NCBI RefSeq assembly: GCF_003967355.1
Contig: NZ_BIFH01000042.1
Location: forward strand, 62,001-126,000
Length of the DNA stretch: 64,000 nucleotides
Direction: 5' to 3'
Source: Embleya hyalina
GTDB lineage: Bacteria; Actinomycetota; Actinomycetes; Streptomycetales; Streptomycetaceae
Part shown: piece after piece, positions 28,001 through 36,845 of the stretch
Position numbering within the stretch: position 1 is the stretch's first letter
Layout of the letters: each line of letters opens with the position of its first letter
Notes under the pieces: model-generated
What the model was told of the DNA's origin: nothing
The model's input: the letters and a program-made list of their open reading frames with translations, nothing else
Databases searched by the model: none
Position numbers and translations under genes: made by a program

Positions 28001-29325
28001 AGCGCCTCCACGACGGTGCGCAGCGCGGTTTCGAGTTCGCGGACGCGCGAGACCGAGGGCGCGACGAGCAGGCATTCCAGCGCCTCGGTCTGTGTGGGCT
28101 CGCACGCCAGGACGACCACGCCCTCCCGGCGCTCCGGTGTGAGATCGAGGCCGTGTTCGCGCGCCGCCGCCACCACCCTCGCCAGTGGCACGGGCCTGAC
28201 GTCGCGCAGGGAGGAGGCGACCGAGTGGTCGGCGTAGTCCTCGCCGAGCAGCCGGGAGGCCACGGTGTGCAGGACCAGGCCGCCGCCCCAGCGGGCGTTG
28301 ACCTCGTTGAAGATCAGTTCGCCGGACGCGGTGACGATGGCGTCGATGTTGAGGTATCCGCGATAGCCGATGTCGGCGGCGAGCACGGCGAATCGCGTCG
28401 CGTGGGTCAGGGCCTGGGCGAGCGAGTGAGGGGGCAGGTCCGCCGGCAATTCGAGGCCCACCCAGGACAGGCGCTCGTCCGCGGCGGTGCCTTCGCGGAC
28501 GAGCCGGATGGTGCCGCTGTTGACGAAGCGGGGGACGCCCGAATCGGCGACGAGGTATTCGAAGTAGAACATGTGGCGGGCCGCGGGATGGTAGACCTCG
28601 ACCACCACACCGGGGTCGTGTTCCTGCGACAGTTCCGTCCACAACTTCTCGGCCGTCTCGGCGACGTCCGGCCCGATCCGGCGAGTCTCCCGGGCGCCCG
28701 GCAACGGTCCGAGGTCGTCGGCCGCGAGCACCACGTTTCCCAGGCCACCGCCCGCGTTGTGCTGTTTGACGATGACGGCGCCCGTGGCGGGCATGTGTTG
28801 TTCGATGGCGCGGGCCAGTCGGGTGGGCGATTGCACGACGGAGCCCGCCGCCAATGGCATGCCGATACCGGCCGCGAGCCGCCTGAAGTGGCCCTTGCGG
28901 TTGAGCAGGTCGGACCCGCGTTCGGCGGCGAACGCCGATCCGTCGCACCCGATGCCCAGTCGCTCGGCGAGCTCGGCCACGCCCTCGGTCACGTAGCACG
29001 CCATGATGCGCCAGTTCGGATGGTCGGCGATCGCCAGGCGAAGTTCGGCCACGAAGTCCGGCGCGAGGATGACCTCGTCGGTGAGGACCCGGTCGCGCAG
29101 CACGACGGAGATCGTGCCGGCGTCGAAGCCGAGGGTCCCTCCCACATGATCGAGGAACTCCCGATCGATCGGGGCGGGACTGGCGATGACGTCGCCGGCC
29201 TCCGCGTACCACGAAGTACGCCGGCAGGCCCGCACGAGGGGGTGTCGGTCGCTCAACCCGATTTCCGGAGGAAAATCGGCCCGGACATTGAGCAGGAGTA
29301 TTTTGCGCGTACTCTGGTTCGTCAT
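27997..29325 (-). CDS. ATP-grasp peptide ligase, PGM1-like
   Basis: 442 residues. A preATP-grasp domain (~1-150) precedes the ATP-grasp part: AVIVKQHNAGGGLGNVVL (~185-202), VVVEVYHPAARHMFYFEYLV, and the metal site LIFNEVNARWGGG (~335-347). This layout resembles PGM1, the pheganomycin peptide ligase, which couples N-terminal non-proteinogenic acids to peptides. It is the third ATP-grasp type in the operon and the most likely to form the main peptide bond. Start ATG 29325 gives MTNQSTRKILLL. Confidence 0.85.
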   Translation of the reverse strand: MTNQSTRKILLLNVRADFPPEIGLSDRHPLVRACRRTSWYAEAGDVIASPAPIDREFLDHVGGTLGFDAGTISVVLRDRVLTDEVILAPDFVAELRLAIADHPNWRIMACYVTEGVAELAERLGIGCDGSAFAAERGSDLLNRKGHFRRLAAGIGMPLAAGSVVQSPTRLARAIEQHMPATGAVIVKQHNAGGGLGNVVLAADDLGPLPGARETRRIGPDVAETAEKLWTELSQEHDPGVVVEVYHPAARHMFYFEYLVADSGVPRFVNSGTIRLVREGTAADERLSWVGLELPADLPPHSLAQALTHATRFAVLAADIGYRGYLNIDAIVTASGELIFNEVNARWGGGLVLHTVASRLLGEDYADHSVASSLRDVRPVPLARVVAAAREHGLDLTPERREGVVVLACEPTQTEALECLLVAPSVSRVRELETALRTVVEAL

Positions 29326-29358
29326 TCCCCGTCCTAGGTCGATCACGAAAGAGCACGG

Positions 29359-29793
29359 CTACTCGGTGATGACATGTCGACCGGCGGCCATGCTCTCCTC
29401 CCAGTTCCGGCCGTCGAACTCGACGTACTCGACCCGTTGCGCGAAGCTCAGATCCAGACAGCGGGCGTTCACACTGAAGAATCCGACCGGATGCGACCGT
29501 GGTCGATAGAAGGGCATGATGCCGCACACCGCGCAGAATGTGTGATCGGCGATGCGGTTGCCGAACCGATAGGGTTTCAGGAACTGTTGGCCCTCGTGGA
29601 GCTCGAAGCGCTCCTCGGGAATCATCAACTCCTGGTGACCCGACATGTAACAGATACGACAGTTGCACAGGGTCACGGTCAGGTTGCGGCTCAGTTCGAC
29701 GGAGAATTTCACGCCGCCGCAGTGACACTGCCCGTTGCACTGGATGCGCTCTATTCCGTCGTGCGATTCCCGGTTCCGGCCGTCGTCGCTCAT
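29359..29793 (-). CDS. GFA/CENP-V-like zinc-binding protein
   Basis: 144 residues with the GFA zinc-cysteine pattern: CHCGGVKF (~24-31), LCNCRICYMSGH (~43-54) and FCAVCGIMPFYRP (~88-100). The family was named for a glutathione-dependent formaldehyde-activating enzyme, but most members are uncharacterised zinc or thiol-adduct proteins. Start ATG 29793 with GGGAGG upstream; it overlaps the oxygenase stop by 4 bp, so it is a pathway protein by context. Whether it is catalytic is unknown. Confidence 0.85.
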   Translation of the reverse strand: MSDDGRNRESHDGIERIQCNGQCHCGGVKFSVELSRNLTVTLCNCRICYMSGHQELMIPEERFELHEGQQFLKPYRFGNRIADHTFCAVCGIMPFYRPRSHPVGFFSVNARCLDLSFAQRVEYVEFDGRNWEESMAAGRHVITE

Positions 29794-30653
29794 CGGTCCT
29801 CCCGAAGTCGTCGAAAGGGGTTCGACAACGACGCCGACGGAAGCGGATCGTCGTGCTCGACGAAGGGAATCCGCACCGACACGGGGCGTTTCTCGTGCGG
29901 CACCAACGCGTCGTGCGGGTAGGACACGTGCCCGGCGATCGCGGGTCTGCGGGTGAAGAAGATCGCCATGTCGCGGGTGGCGGCCTCCTCCTCGCGGACG
30001 GCGAAGACGGGCGAGAGGCTGTGCTTGCGTTCGTGATCGGCGATCAGCACCGTGTCGAGGAAATCCCGGTGCTGATAGCTGCCGAGTCGAAGCCCGGGAT
30101 CGACCGCGTCCCAGGGGGTGCCGTTCGTCTCCGCCGGGTCGTGCAGGAAGGTGACCGCGCTCGTGGGGGCCATGTTGCGGCTGCCGAGGAGTGTGGTCAT
30201 GGTGTGGTCCACCCCGTCGCTGTGCACCCCTTCGAGGGCCGGTTCGCCGAGCAGCTCGGGGACGGTCACCGTACGAATGCTGAAGAGCGTGCACACCCAC
30301 TGCGCCGCGGAGTAGTCCAGGTACGGACGGGGCGCCACGGCCACGCCGTCCACGACCAGGGCCTTGAAGATCAGCAGTGCCTGGAGGGCGGTATTCGACT
30401 GGAGATCGTCCTCGATCTCATCGAAGATCCGTATCACTCCCGAATCGTGTCGCACGAAGTCCTCCTCCGCGGTCAGCACGAAGGGTTGCGCGCTCATGCG
30501 ATATATACATCGGTTCTCCATGTCGAAACAGAACCTGCCGTTGCGCGTCCGGCGAAAGGCCAGGGTCGGATCGGACGACAAACCGTCGCTCACTTGCTTG
30601 ATACCTTCGAGATCATGCTCGTGCGCACCCATGTCGATCAGGAGCTTGGCCAT
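29790..30653 (-). CDS. 2OG-Fe(II) dioxygenase (isoleucine 4-hydroxylase-like)
   Basis: 287 residues from ATG 30653, which has GAGGGAG 6 nt upstream. The frame stays open with TTG 30803 and GTG 30788, neither with a good ribosome site. The iron-binding HxD is in GVHSDGVDHTM (~160-170), the distal His in GHVSYPHDAL and the 2-oxoglutarate Arg near the C-terminus, the pattern of the family that includes Bacillus L-isoleucine 4-hydroxylase. It is the first gene of the operon, downstream of the AT-rich promoter zone. A free amino acid is the likely substrate. Confidence 0.78.
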   Translation of the reverse strand: MAKLLIDMGAHEHDLEGIKQVSDGLSSDPTLAFRRTRNGRFCFDMENRCIYRMSAQPFVLTAEEDFVRHDSGVIRIFDEIEDDLQSNTALQALLIFKALVVDGVAVAPRPYLDYSAAQWVCTLFSIRTVTVPELLGEPALEGVHSDGVDHTMTTLLGSRNMAPTSAVTFLHDPAETNGTPWDAVDPGLRLGSYQHRDFLDTVLIADHERKHSLSPVFAVREEEAATRDMAIFFTRRPAIAGHVSYPHDALVPHEKRPVSVRIPFVEHDDPLPSASLSNPFRRLREDR

Positions 30654-31399
30654 GCGGGCTCCCTCGATGAACACGGTGCGATCCCGTATGTAGGCGGATC
30701 GAATGTCTCGAATTTCCGATGGGACGCCATTATCGGGACGGGCCACCTGTCCCCCTGGTTTTGGACTGTCGACGAATGTGGCGCTCACTCGCGAACCGAA
30801 CAAGCCGGTCGACCATTGCTTTCGAGAATCCTGCTGCGAAACCCTGCTCGACCAGCATTCGGAGATCCGGCGCGGGACCGTCGGGAACGCCCTGTGGCCG
30901 CCGGCCCTTTTTGGGGAGCAACTGTCGAATATGACGTTAGCAAAACGAGATTATTGCAGGGTACACATATTCGAGCCAAGCCGAAGGCTCGTCCACTTGC
31001 AACCATTTGTTTATTTTTCTACGGATGATCTTATTTGCCCGAATTCGGCTACCGGAATGCAGCTTCCCAGGTCATCCGGACGAAGTATCTCTGCGGCAAG
31101 GCGCGGTCGATCCCGAGCGCCCGCGGCGCGCCCGGCGCGAAGATCGACGCTGACGTGCCTTGCCGGAACCGATGACGATGAAGTACGGGGGACGCCCTCC
31201 GCTTGTCCGACCGACTCCGAAGCCGGACGTCCCCCGCGCTCACCACCCGGTGCCGACCGAACGTCGGCGGCCCACCCCGGTGGTTGCGTACGAAGGAGTC
31301 CGGAGCCCGGCCCCACCCCTCTCCGCGGCGCGATGGGCGTGCGGGGCGATGTCGCCCGAAGGCGCCGAAGAACGCGCCTCCTCGTGGTGCGGTGTGTGG
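30654..31399. other. Intergenic zone with AT-rich promoter region of the biosynthetic operon
   Basis: No convincing gene. From ~30915 to 31070 the composition falls far below the window average, unlike anything else here. Reading the minus strand, TTGGCT followed by ~17-18 nt and CAATAAT (near 30945-30985) could be a promoter for the biosynthetic operon, leaving a ~280-nt leader. A short hairpin CGAGCC/GGCTCG lies at 30972-30991 inside the same stretch. From 31100 to 31240 nothing recognisable was seen. Confidence 0.5.
31243..31284 (-). terminator. Nested hairpin downstream of the decarboxylase gene
   Basis: Inner stem GCCGAC (31252-31257) with GTCGGC (31263-31268) and a 5-nt loop; outer stem ACCACC (31243-31248) with GGTGGT (31279-31284). 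It lies ~115 bp past the end of the minus-strand decarboxylase gene and could end that operon before the AT-rich promoter zone. Confidence 0.4.
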
Positions 31400-33244
31400 T
31401 TATCGGCAGTTCTCGTCGACCTTGTATTGCATCGCTCTCGGGTAGTCGCGCCGGTCCAGCAGCACCCGGACCAGGATCGGGCCGCGGTTGATCGAGTGGT
31501 CCGGGTCGGTGACCTTGGCGAGGAGGGCTTCGAGGTCGGTGTGGGTGCGAACGCTCGCGCCCGTCATCGGGTGTTTCTCGGTACCGAAGACGTCGGCGAG
31601 TCGTTCGTAGCGCCATACGTGCAGCTCGTTGTAGAACTCGGCTCCCTCGGACGGGTTCTCCGCGTAGAAGCAGGGGTGTACGAGCATCTGCTCGATGCCG
31701 TAGAACCCCTCGTTGTCCAGAACGAACACGATGGGTCGCAGCCCGTGCCGGACCTGGGTGGACAGTTCCTGGCAGGTCTCCTGGAAGGAGCCGTCGCCGA
31801 CGAACACCAGGGGCCGCTTCTCCGGCTCCTGCCTTGCCAGCGCGACGCCGGAGGCGGCGCCGACCGAGTAGCCGATGGACAGCCAGCTGTTCTGGGCCAC
31901 GAAGGAGGCGCGCTCGACCATGTTCAGGTTCATCGAGCCGATCAGGGCGAACGCCGCGTCGGAGACGACGGTGAACGGGTTGACGCGCGCTCCGGGCGTG
32001 CCGCTGTCCTGGTCCCGGAGGAAGGCGTTGACGTGGCGGAAGAAGCTGTCGTACGTCAGGTCGGTCGGGTAGTCGCCGCCCACCAGGCCGGCCAGGTAGG
32101 CGGAGGTGGTGGCGGGCACGTCCAGGCCCGCCGCGTGTGCCTGGGCGAAGTAGTCGGCGGCGAAGACGCCCGCCCCGAACTCGGCGGTCAGGGCCTCGCG
32201 CAGGGCCGGGACGAACCGCGCGAGTTGCACGTCGGGGAAGTAGGAGGCGCCGACGTTGACGCCCTCGTGGGCGGCGACGGCCCAGTCGGCGCCGATGGAC
32301 TGTTCGCCGCCGAGGTTCTTCGACGTCGCCCACGACCCGAGGCCGATGCGGCAGCCCGCGGCGTGGAACACCTTGTACACGTCGGGGTCGCTGGCCTTGC
32401 CGTTGTAGACGCCCGAGTAGCCGGGGGTCTCCTCCGAGACGACGGCCTTGGCGCCGATGGTGGTGCAGAACGGGATACGGGTATCGCGTACCAGCGCGGT
32501 GAGTTCGTCGGAGAGCCGGAAGCGGTCGATCTCCTCGCCGGCCCACAGGATCGGGTTGCCGGCGGTGCGGATCAGGTCGACGGTCGCCGCGACGGCCTTG
32601 GCGAGCATGCGTCGGTTCGCTTCGGTGAACGGCCGTTCGCGTGCGGTCAGCCGGCCCTGCGGCGCGGGGCACGGCGCCGACCACACGTCCGCCATGACTT
32701 CCAGGTAGACCGGTCGGCGATGGGTCAGGCAGGCGGTGATGGCGCTGTCGATCTGAATGGGCGCCAGGCCGGGGTTGGAGATCGCCTGGGCGTCGACGGT
32801 GACCTGCCGGTAGACGTCGAGGTTGCTTTCGGGGCGCTGGATCATGTGCGTGGTGAGCAGGCCGATCGCCTGCTGGTTGAGCCACTGTTCGTGGCTGGGC
32901 GCGGCGTTGATCGCGATCACCGGCACGAATTCGGCGTAGGCGCCGCCGATGGGGTTGAGCAGGTTGAACGCGCCCACTCCGTAGGTGACGGCACACGCGG
33001 CGACGCCCTGCTCGCCGAGCGCGAGGTCGGCGTCGGCCGAGGTGACCCGGGCGTAGGCGTCGGCGGCGTACCCGGCGCCGACCTCGGTGGGGGTACCCAC
33101 CCAGCGCACCGCGGACTTGGCGCGCATCGTGGTCAGGAACGGGCCGAGGAGATCGCCCGGAACCCCGAACAGGTGTTTGATGCCGATTTGTTCGAGCCTG
33201 ACGGCGAGGTATTCGGCGACAGTGCAGTCCTGGTTCGCGGTCAT
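31400..33244 (-). CDS. ThDP-dependent 2-keto-acid decarboxylase-like enzyme
   Basis: 614 residues with the three-domain pyruvate/indolepyruvate decarboxylase layout. The catalytic glutamate is in [18 protein letters not shown] (~48-65); the ThDP/Mg motif runs from [11 protein letters not shown] to VLDNEGF. Such enzymes decarboxylate aromatic or branched 2-keto acids to aldehydes. The gene overlaps the amino-acid oxidase by 4 bp (ATGA), so the two steps are coupled: amino acid to keto acid to aldehyde. An aromatic or branched substrate is a guess. Confidence 0.88.
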   Translation of the reverse strand: MTANQDCTVAEYLAVRLEQIGIKHLFGVPGDLLGPFLTTMRAKSAVRWVGTPTEVGAGYAADAYARVTSADADLALGEQGVAACAVTYGVGAFNLLNPIGGAYAEFVPVIAINAAPSHEQWLNQQAIGLLTTHMIQRPESNLDVYRQVTVDAQAISNPGLAPIQIDSAITACLTHRRPVYLEVMADVWSAPCPAPQGRLTARERPFTEANRRMLAKAVAATVDLIRTAGNPILWAGEEIDRFRLSDELTALVRDTRIPFCTTIGAKAVVSEETPGYSGVYNGKASDPDVYKVFHAAGCRIGLGSWATSKNLGGEQSIGADWAVAAHEGVNVGASYFPDVQLARFVPALREALTAEFGAGVFAADYFAQAHAAGLDVPATTSAYLAGLVGGDYPTDLTYDSFFRHVNAFLRDQDSGTPGARVNPFTVVSDAAFALIGSMNLNMVERASFVAQNSWLSIGYSVGAASGVALARQEPEKRPLVFVGDGSFQETCQELSTQVRHGLRPIVFVLDNEGFYGIEQMLVHPCFYAENPSEGAEFYNELHVWRYERLADVFGTEKHPMTGASVRTHTDLEALLAKVTDPDHSINRGPILVRVLLDRRDYPRAMQYKVDENCR

Positions 33245-35364
33245 GACGCGGGCATCTCCTCGGGGATCCGGTGCGGCTGCACGGCTCCGTCCACGACCTG
33301 GACGCCGTCGGCGTCCGCGACTTCGGCGACGTTGCCGGGTCGGGCGGGAACGGGGGCGCCGTTGACGGCGATGGCGGAGCGGACGGCCGTTTCCACGGCG
33401 CCCTCGATCCAGGCGTGCTTGAGCGAGATGTGCTCGCCCGCGAAGTGCACGGGACCTTCGGGCCGGACCGCGTCCAGGTGGAAGCTGGTCATCTGATGCG
33501 GCGTGTACACGGCGGCCTCGCCGAACGCGTAGGGGTCGCGCAGCCAACTCTGGGTCCGGCCCTCGCCGGTGAAGAACACCTCGATGCGCAGCCCGTGCAC
33601 GGACTGGAGGTTGCGCAGCGCGTAGCCGTAGCGTTCGGCGTCCTCCAACGAGTCCCAGCGCACCGCGTCGTCCGACCACGAGTAGCTCGCCAGGACGACC
33701 CCGCCGGGGCTGCCGGGGATCGGGTGGGAGGGGTAGTACATGAAGCGGTTGGGGTTGTCGGTGGTGGAGCCGCCGCCGTAGGCGTTAGTGGCGGGTCGCA
33801 CCCCGGCGTCGAACAGTGGTGCGTTGCGCAAGTAGGCCACCTGCGCGGCGTCGATCCGGGATTCGTCGACGCTGGGGTGGGCGCCGAGCAGTCCGGTGGG
33901 CAGGTCACGCACGGCGGAGGGGGCGGACAGGGCGGCTTCCGCGGGGTCCTCGCCCACGCTTTGATAGTAGTCGTACAGGTCCGGGTCGATCGCGTCGAGT
34001 TCGCGTTTCCAGTCCTCCTCGGTGAACTCCCACCAGCGGCGCGAGAATTCGAGCAGCACCTTGGTCGCCTGGTCGTAGTGCGTCTCGATCACGGCACGGC
34101 GCTTCTTGTACGAGAACGCCGGAGCCACCCGGGTGAAGCGCAGGCTGGAGAAGGGGATGGTGACGATCGCGACGTCCCCGGTCCAGGCCTGCGGTTCGGC
34201 GTATGGGTCGTCCTCGGGCACGGTCTGCACGACGACCGCGTCACCGGGGCCCACGAGTCCCCCGGCGGCCGAGCCGTCGCGGTCGGGATCGCGGTACTCG
34301 AGGCGGACCATGCGTTGACCCATCACGATCTGGTCGCGCAGATCCTTCGCGAGCGCCTCCGGGAGCAGCCGGCTGCCACCGTCGATCTCCCAGTAGGTGG
34401 CCTTCGGGTCGATGTCGCTGCGCCCCAGGAAGGTGTGGAAGAAGGCGAGGTGCAGTCGGGAGGTCATGTTCTCGATGGTGCCGATCGCCTCGACGGCCTC
34501 GTCGCTGAAGCCCGCGTACTCGCGGAGGTAGCGGCCCATCGAGTAGCCGTCGAAGTCGCGGACCACCGCGGCCCAGCCGTCGAGCCACTGTTCGAAGGGC
34601 TTGTTGATCCGTTGGCCGTCGATCAGGTCGGAGTAGTAGTTCCGGACCGGCTCCAGGGCGTCGTGGACCAACTGCGCGACGGTCACCCGTGATTCGTAGC
34701 CGCTGAGGTGGAAGCCCTCGTTGAGTACGCAGGGCTGCTCGGCGTAGCGGGCGCGGCGGGCCTGCTCGCGGTTGGTGCGGATCCAGGTGTGGTTGCGCTT
34801 GTCCGGTTCGCGGAACTCGGGGCTCGCGGGGCCGTTCGTCCACGTCTCGCCGGTGAAGGAGCGGTAGGTCACGGGCGGTACACGCACGTCTTCGTTGCCG
34901 GTTGTCGGGTCGATGTCGACGTTGTAGAACAGCCGCCGCTTCAGGCCGACTTTGTCGATCAGCGCGAGGGTGAGCGGGTGGAAGCTCGGTACGCGCATGG
35001 CCCCGGCCTCGGCGTACTGCGCGGGGTCGGCGAACGGGGACGGCTCGCCCTTGGTGGTGTGGAAGGTCTTGATCCGGCCGCCGACCCGGTTGGCGTTGGC
35101 CTCCAGGATCGTCACGTCGTGCCCGGCCTTGGTCAGCAGCGAGCCGGCGACGAGGCCGGCGATGCCGGCGCCGACGATGAGTACGCGCTTGCGTCGCGGC
35201 GGCGGTTGCAGTCCGTTGTCGATGAGAGTGTCGAGGTAGCGCAGTTTGAGGTCTTCGTTGGCGGGTTCGGGGCCGACGAGCAGCAGTTCGCGCGCGAGTT
35301 GGCGGTAGGTCTGCTGATCGGCGCGGCCGGCGCCGTCGCGGTGACCGTTGGAGTTGTCGTTCAT
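33241..35364 (-). CDS. Flavin amine oxidase (L-amino-acid oxidase-like)
   Basis: 707 residues. The FAD dinucleotide fold is [17 protein letters not shown] (~57-73), followed by the ANRVGGRI arginine motif and [17 protein letters not shown], as in bacterial L-amino-acid oxidases; near the end [21 protein letters not shown] closes the FAD site. No signal peptide, so it is cytoplasmic. It oxidatively deaminates an amino acid to a keto acid plus ammonia and hydrogen peroxide. Start ATG 35364 has AGGAAG at 5-nt spacing. Tryptophan 2-monooxygenase-like activity is a possible alternative. Confidence 0.86.
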   Translation of the reverse strand: MNDNSNGHRDGAGRADQQTYRQLARELLLVGPEPANEDLKLRYLDTLIDNGLQPPPRRKRVLIVGAGIAGLVAGSLLTKAGHDVTILEANANRVGGRIKTFHTTKGEPSPFADPAQYAEAGAMRVPSFHPLTLALIDKVGLKRRLFYNVDIDPTTGNEDVRVPPVTYRSFTGETWTNGPASPEFREPDKRNHTWIRTNREQARRARYAEQPCVLNEGFHLSGYESRVTVAQLVHDALEPVRNYYSDLIDGQRINKPFEQWLDGWAAVVRDFDGYSMGRYLREYAGFSDEAVEAIGTIENMTSRLHLAFFHTFLGRSDIDPKATYWEIDGGSRLLPEALAKDLRDQIVMGQRMVRLEYRDPDRDGSAAGGLVGPGDAVVVQTVPEDDPYAEPQAWTGDVAIVTIPFSSLRFTRVAPAFSYKKRRAVIETHYDQATKVLLEFSRRWWEFTEEDWKRELDAIDPDLYDYYQSVGEDPAEAALSAPSAVRDLPTGLLGAHPSVDESRIDAAQVAYLRNAPLFDAGVRPATNAYGGGSTTDNPNRFMYYPSHPIPGSPGGVVLASYSWSDDAVRWDSLEDAERYGYALRNLQSVHGLRIEVFFTGEGRTQSWLRDPYAFGEAAVYTPHQMTSFHLDAVRPEGPVHFAGEHISLKHAWIEGAVETAVRSAIAVNGAPVPARPGNVAEVADADGVQVVDGAVQPHRIPEEMPAS

Positions 35365-35831
35365 CGCACTTCCTGGGGTGGGGACGAGAGTCTTGGGACG
35401 GGGGATGGTCGAGTGCCCGAGGGTTGCCGGTGGGAGGCTGCCGCCGTGCGGTCGGCGGCCGGGCGGGCCGCAGCCTGTGCACGGTCGGCGGGCGCGGGGT
35501 GCCGACGGAGGGCGTGAACGCGGAGACCGTGCCGGCGGTGCCGAGGAACCGGCTCGTTCGGACCGTCGGGCCGTCGGGCCGTGCCGGAAGGGACGTCGGC
35601 GGATTGTCGACGGCTCCATACAACCGGATGGTCTGGATGTTGCGCGTTTGGCCGACCGATCTTCGAGGCCTACGCGCCCGTGCCCGCGTTCACGGTCGCC
35701 GGGATATGCGCCGCCGGTCCGACGGGAGGGGCGAGCGGCTCCTGATCGAGGTCTCGCCCATCACGCGCCTTCCCGGGGGTGGGCAGGTGGCGGTCGTCGC
35801 CACTGCCCCGAGTGTCATCGTGCGCGGAGAC

Positions 35832-35871
35832 ATCGGAGCTCCGATTGCACACATAAAGTATCATATTGATA
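35832..35871. promoter_or_regulatory. Pair of palindromes, possible regulator sites
   Basis: A perfect 14-bp palindrome ATCGGAGCTCCGAT (35832-35845) is followed by TATCATATTGATA (35859-35871; arms TATCA/TGATA, 3-bp spacer) in a local AT-rich patch. Both fit the size of dimeric regulator sites. The GntR protein encoded at 36159 is the nearest candidate binder. Confidence 0.4.
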
Positions 35872-36123
35872 ACGCTGAGTAGTGCTCTGGAGAGTGTCGG
35901 ACCGGTCGAGGGCGGGCCCGGGCCGGGCGGCCGGTCATGCAGAGGGTTGCGGGGGAATGGCGTCGCGGTGGAAGACATCGGCGTCCGAGTGGGGGTGCCG
36001 GTGTGGGGGTGACCAGGCGCGGCGACGACCCGGGCGTGCGTGTCGTGATGGCCGCGGTGGCGGAGGCTTCGCGCTGGTGAGCACCGGCCCGAGGGGGTGA
36101 TCCGCGATCCGGGAACGAGCCTC

Positions 36124-36158
36124 TTGTCACTGGTATGCGCGTTGTATACATTGTGTTC
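36124..36158 (+). promoter_or_regulatory. Putative leaderless promoter with embedded palindrome, GntR gene
   Basis: TTGTCA (36124-36129), 17 bp, TACATT (36147-36152), placing the start of transcription at or near the ATG at 36159. There is no Shine-Dalgarno sequence. The palindrome TGTATACA (36143-36150) overlaps the -10, as expected for autorepression by an FadR-type GntR protein. Confidence 0.5.
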
Positions 36159-36845
36159 ATGAGCAGCGTACGAAAGCCCGCCGGCGGTGGATCCGCCCAG
36201 GACGTCACCTATCGATGGCTCAAGAAGCACATCTCGGCCCTGCCTCGGGACAGCGGAACCTTCCTGATCGAGTCCGAGGTCGCGCAGGAGGCGGGCACGT
36301 CGCGCACCCCGGTGCGCGAGGCGTTGCTGCGCCTGGAGACCGAGGGATTCGTGCAGATCATCCCGAAGAAAGGTGCCTTCGTACCGCCCGTCTCGGACGC
36401 GGAGGTGCGCACCGTGATGGAGGCCCGCGAACTCATCGAGGACTGGAGCATGCGGCGCGTGGTCCCGGCCGGCGATGGGTTCCTGGACGAGCTCGACGCG
36501 CTCCTGGTCGAGCAGGAGGGCCTGATCGACGACGCGGTGGGATTCATCGACTGCGACCGCGCCTTCCACGGCGCGATCGTGCGACAGGCCGGCAACCCGG
36601 TCCTCGCCGACTTCTACGAGGCGCTGCGCGAGCGTCAGGTCCGGATGGGCTTGCGTGCCGTCGTCGGCGACGAGGGCCGGTTCCGCAAGGTCTTGGCCGA
36701 GCACGCGGCGATCGTGTCCGCTCTGCGCACCGGCGATCCGGAGCGGGCGGCCCAGGCGCTGGGCGCCCACCTGGGCAGCACGCTGGCCGCGCTGCACCTG
36801 CCCGAGGTCGCCCGCCGGGGATTCGACGACATCCCGGGGGCGTGA
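36159..36845 (+). CDS. GntR/FadR-family transcriptional regulator
   Basis: 228 residues. N-terminal winged HTH (LIESEVAQEAGTSRTPVREA, residues ~39-58, then LLRLETEGFVQI) and a C-terminal all-helical FCD ligand domain with metal-binding His positions (DRAFHGAIV, EHAAIVSAL). Start ATG 36159 is chosen over GTG/ATG 36135 because the promoter suggests a leaderless mRNA beginning here. It overlaps the nitrilase start by 1 bp (TGATG) and most likely represses the whole operon until a substrate binds. Confidence 0.9.
   Translation: MSSVRKPAGGGSAQDVTYRWLKKHISALPRDSGTFLIESEVAQEAGTSRTPVREALLRLETEGFVQIIPKKGAFVPPVSDAEVRTVMEARELIEDWSMRRVVPAGDGFLDELDALLVEQEGLIDDAVGFIDCDRAFHGAIVRQAGNPVLADFYEALRERQVRMGLRAVVGDEGRFRKVLAEHAAIVSALRTGDPERAAQALGAHLGSTLAALHLPEVARRGFDDIPGA

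Larger units (their letters stand above)
35365..36158. other. Divergent promoter region between oxidase and GntR operons
   Basis: About 790 bp without a convincing gene; frames here have mixed codon bias. It separates the minus-strand oxidase/decarboxylase operon from the plus-strand GntR operon. Two palindromes lie at 35832-35871 and the GntR promoter at 36124-36159; from 35365 to 35830 nothing clear was seen. Confidence 0.6.
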
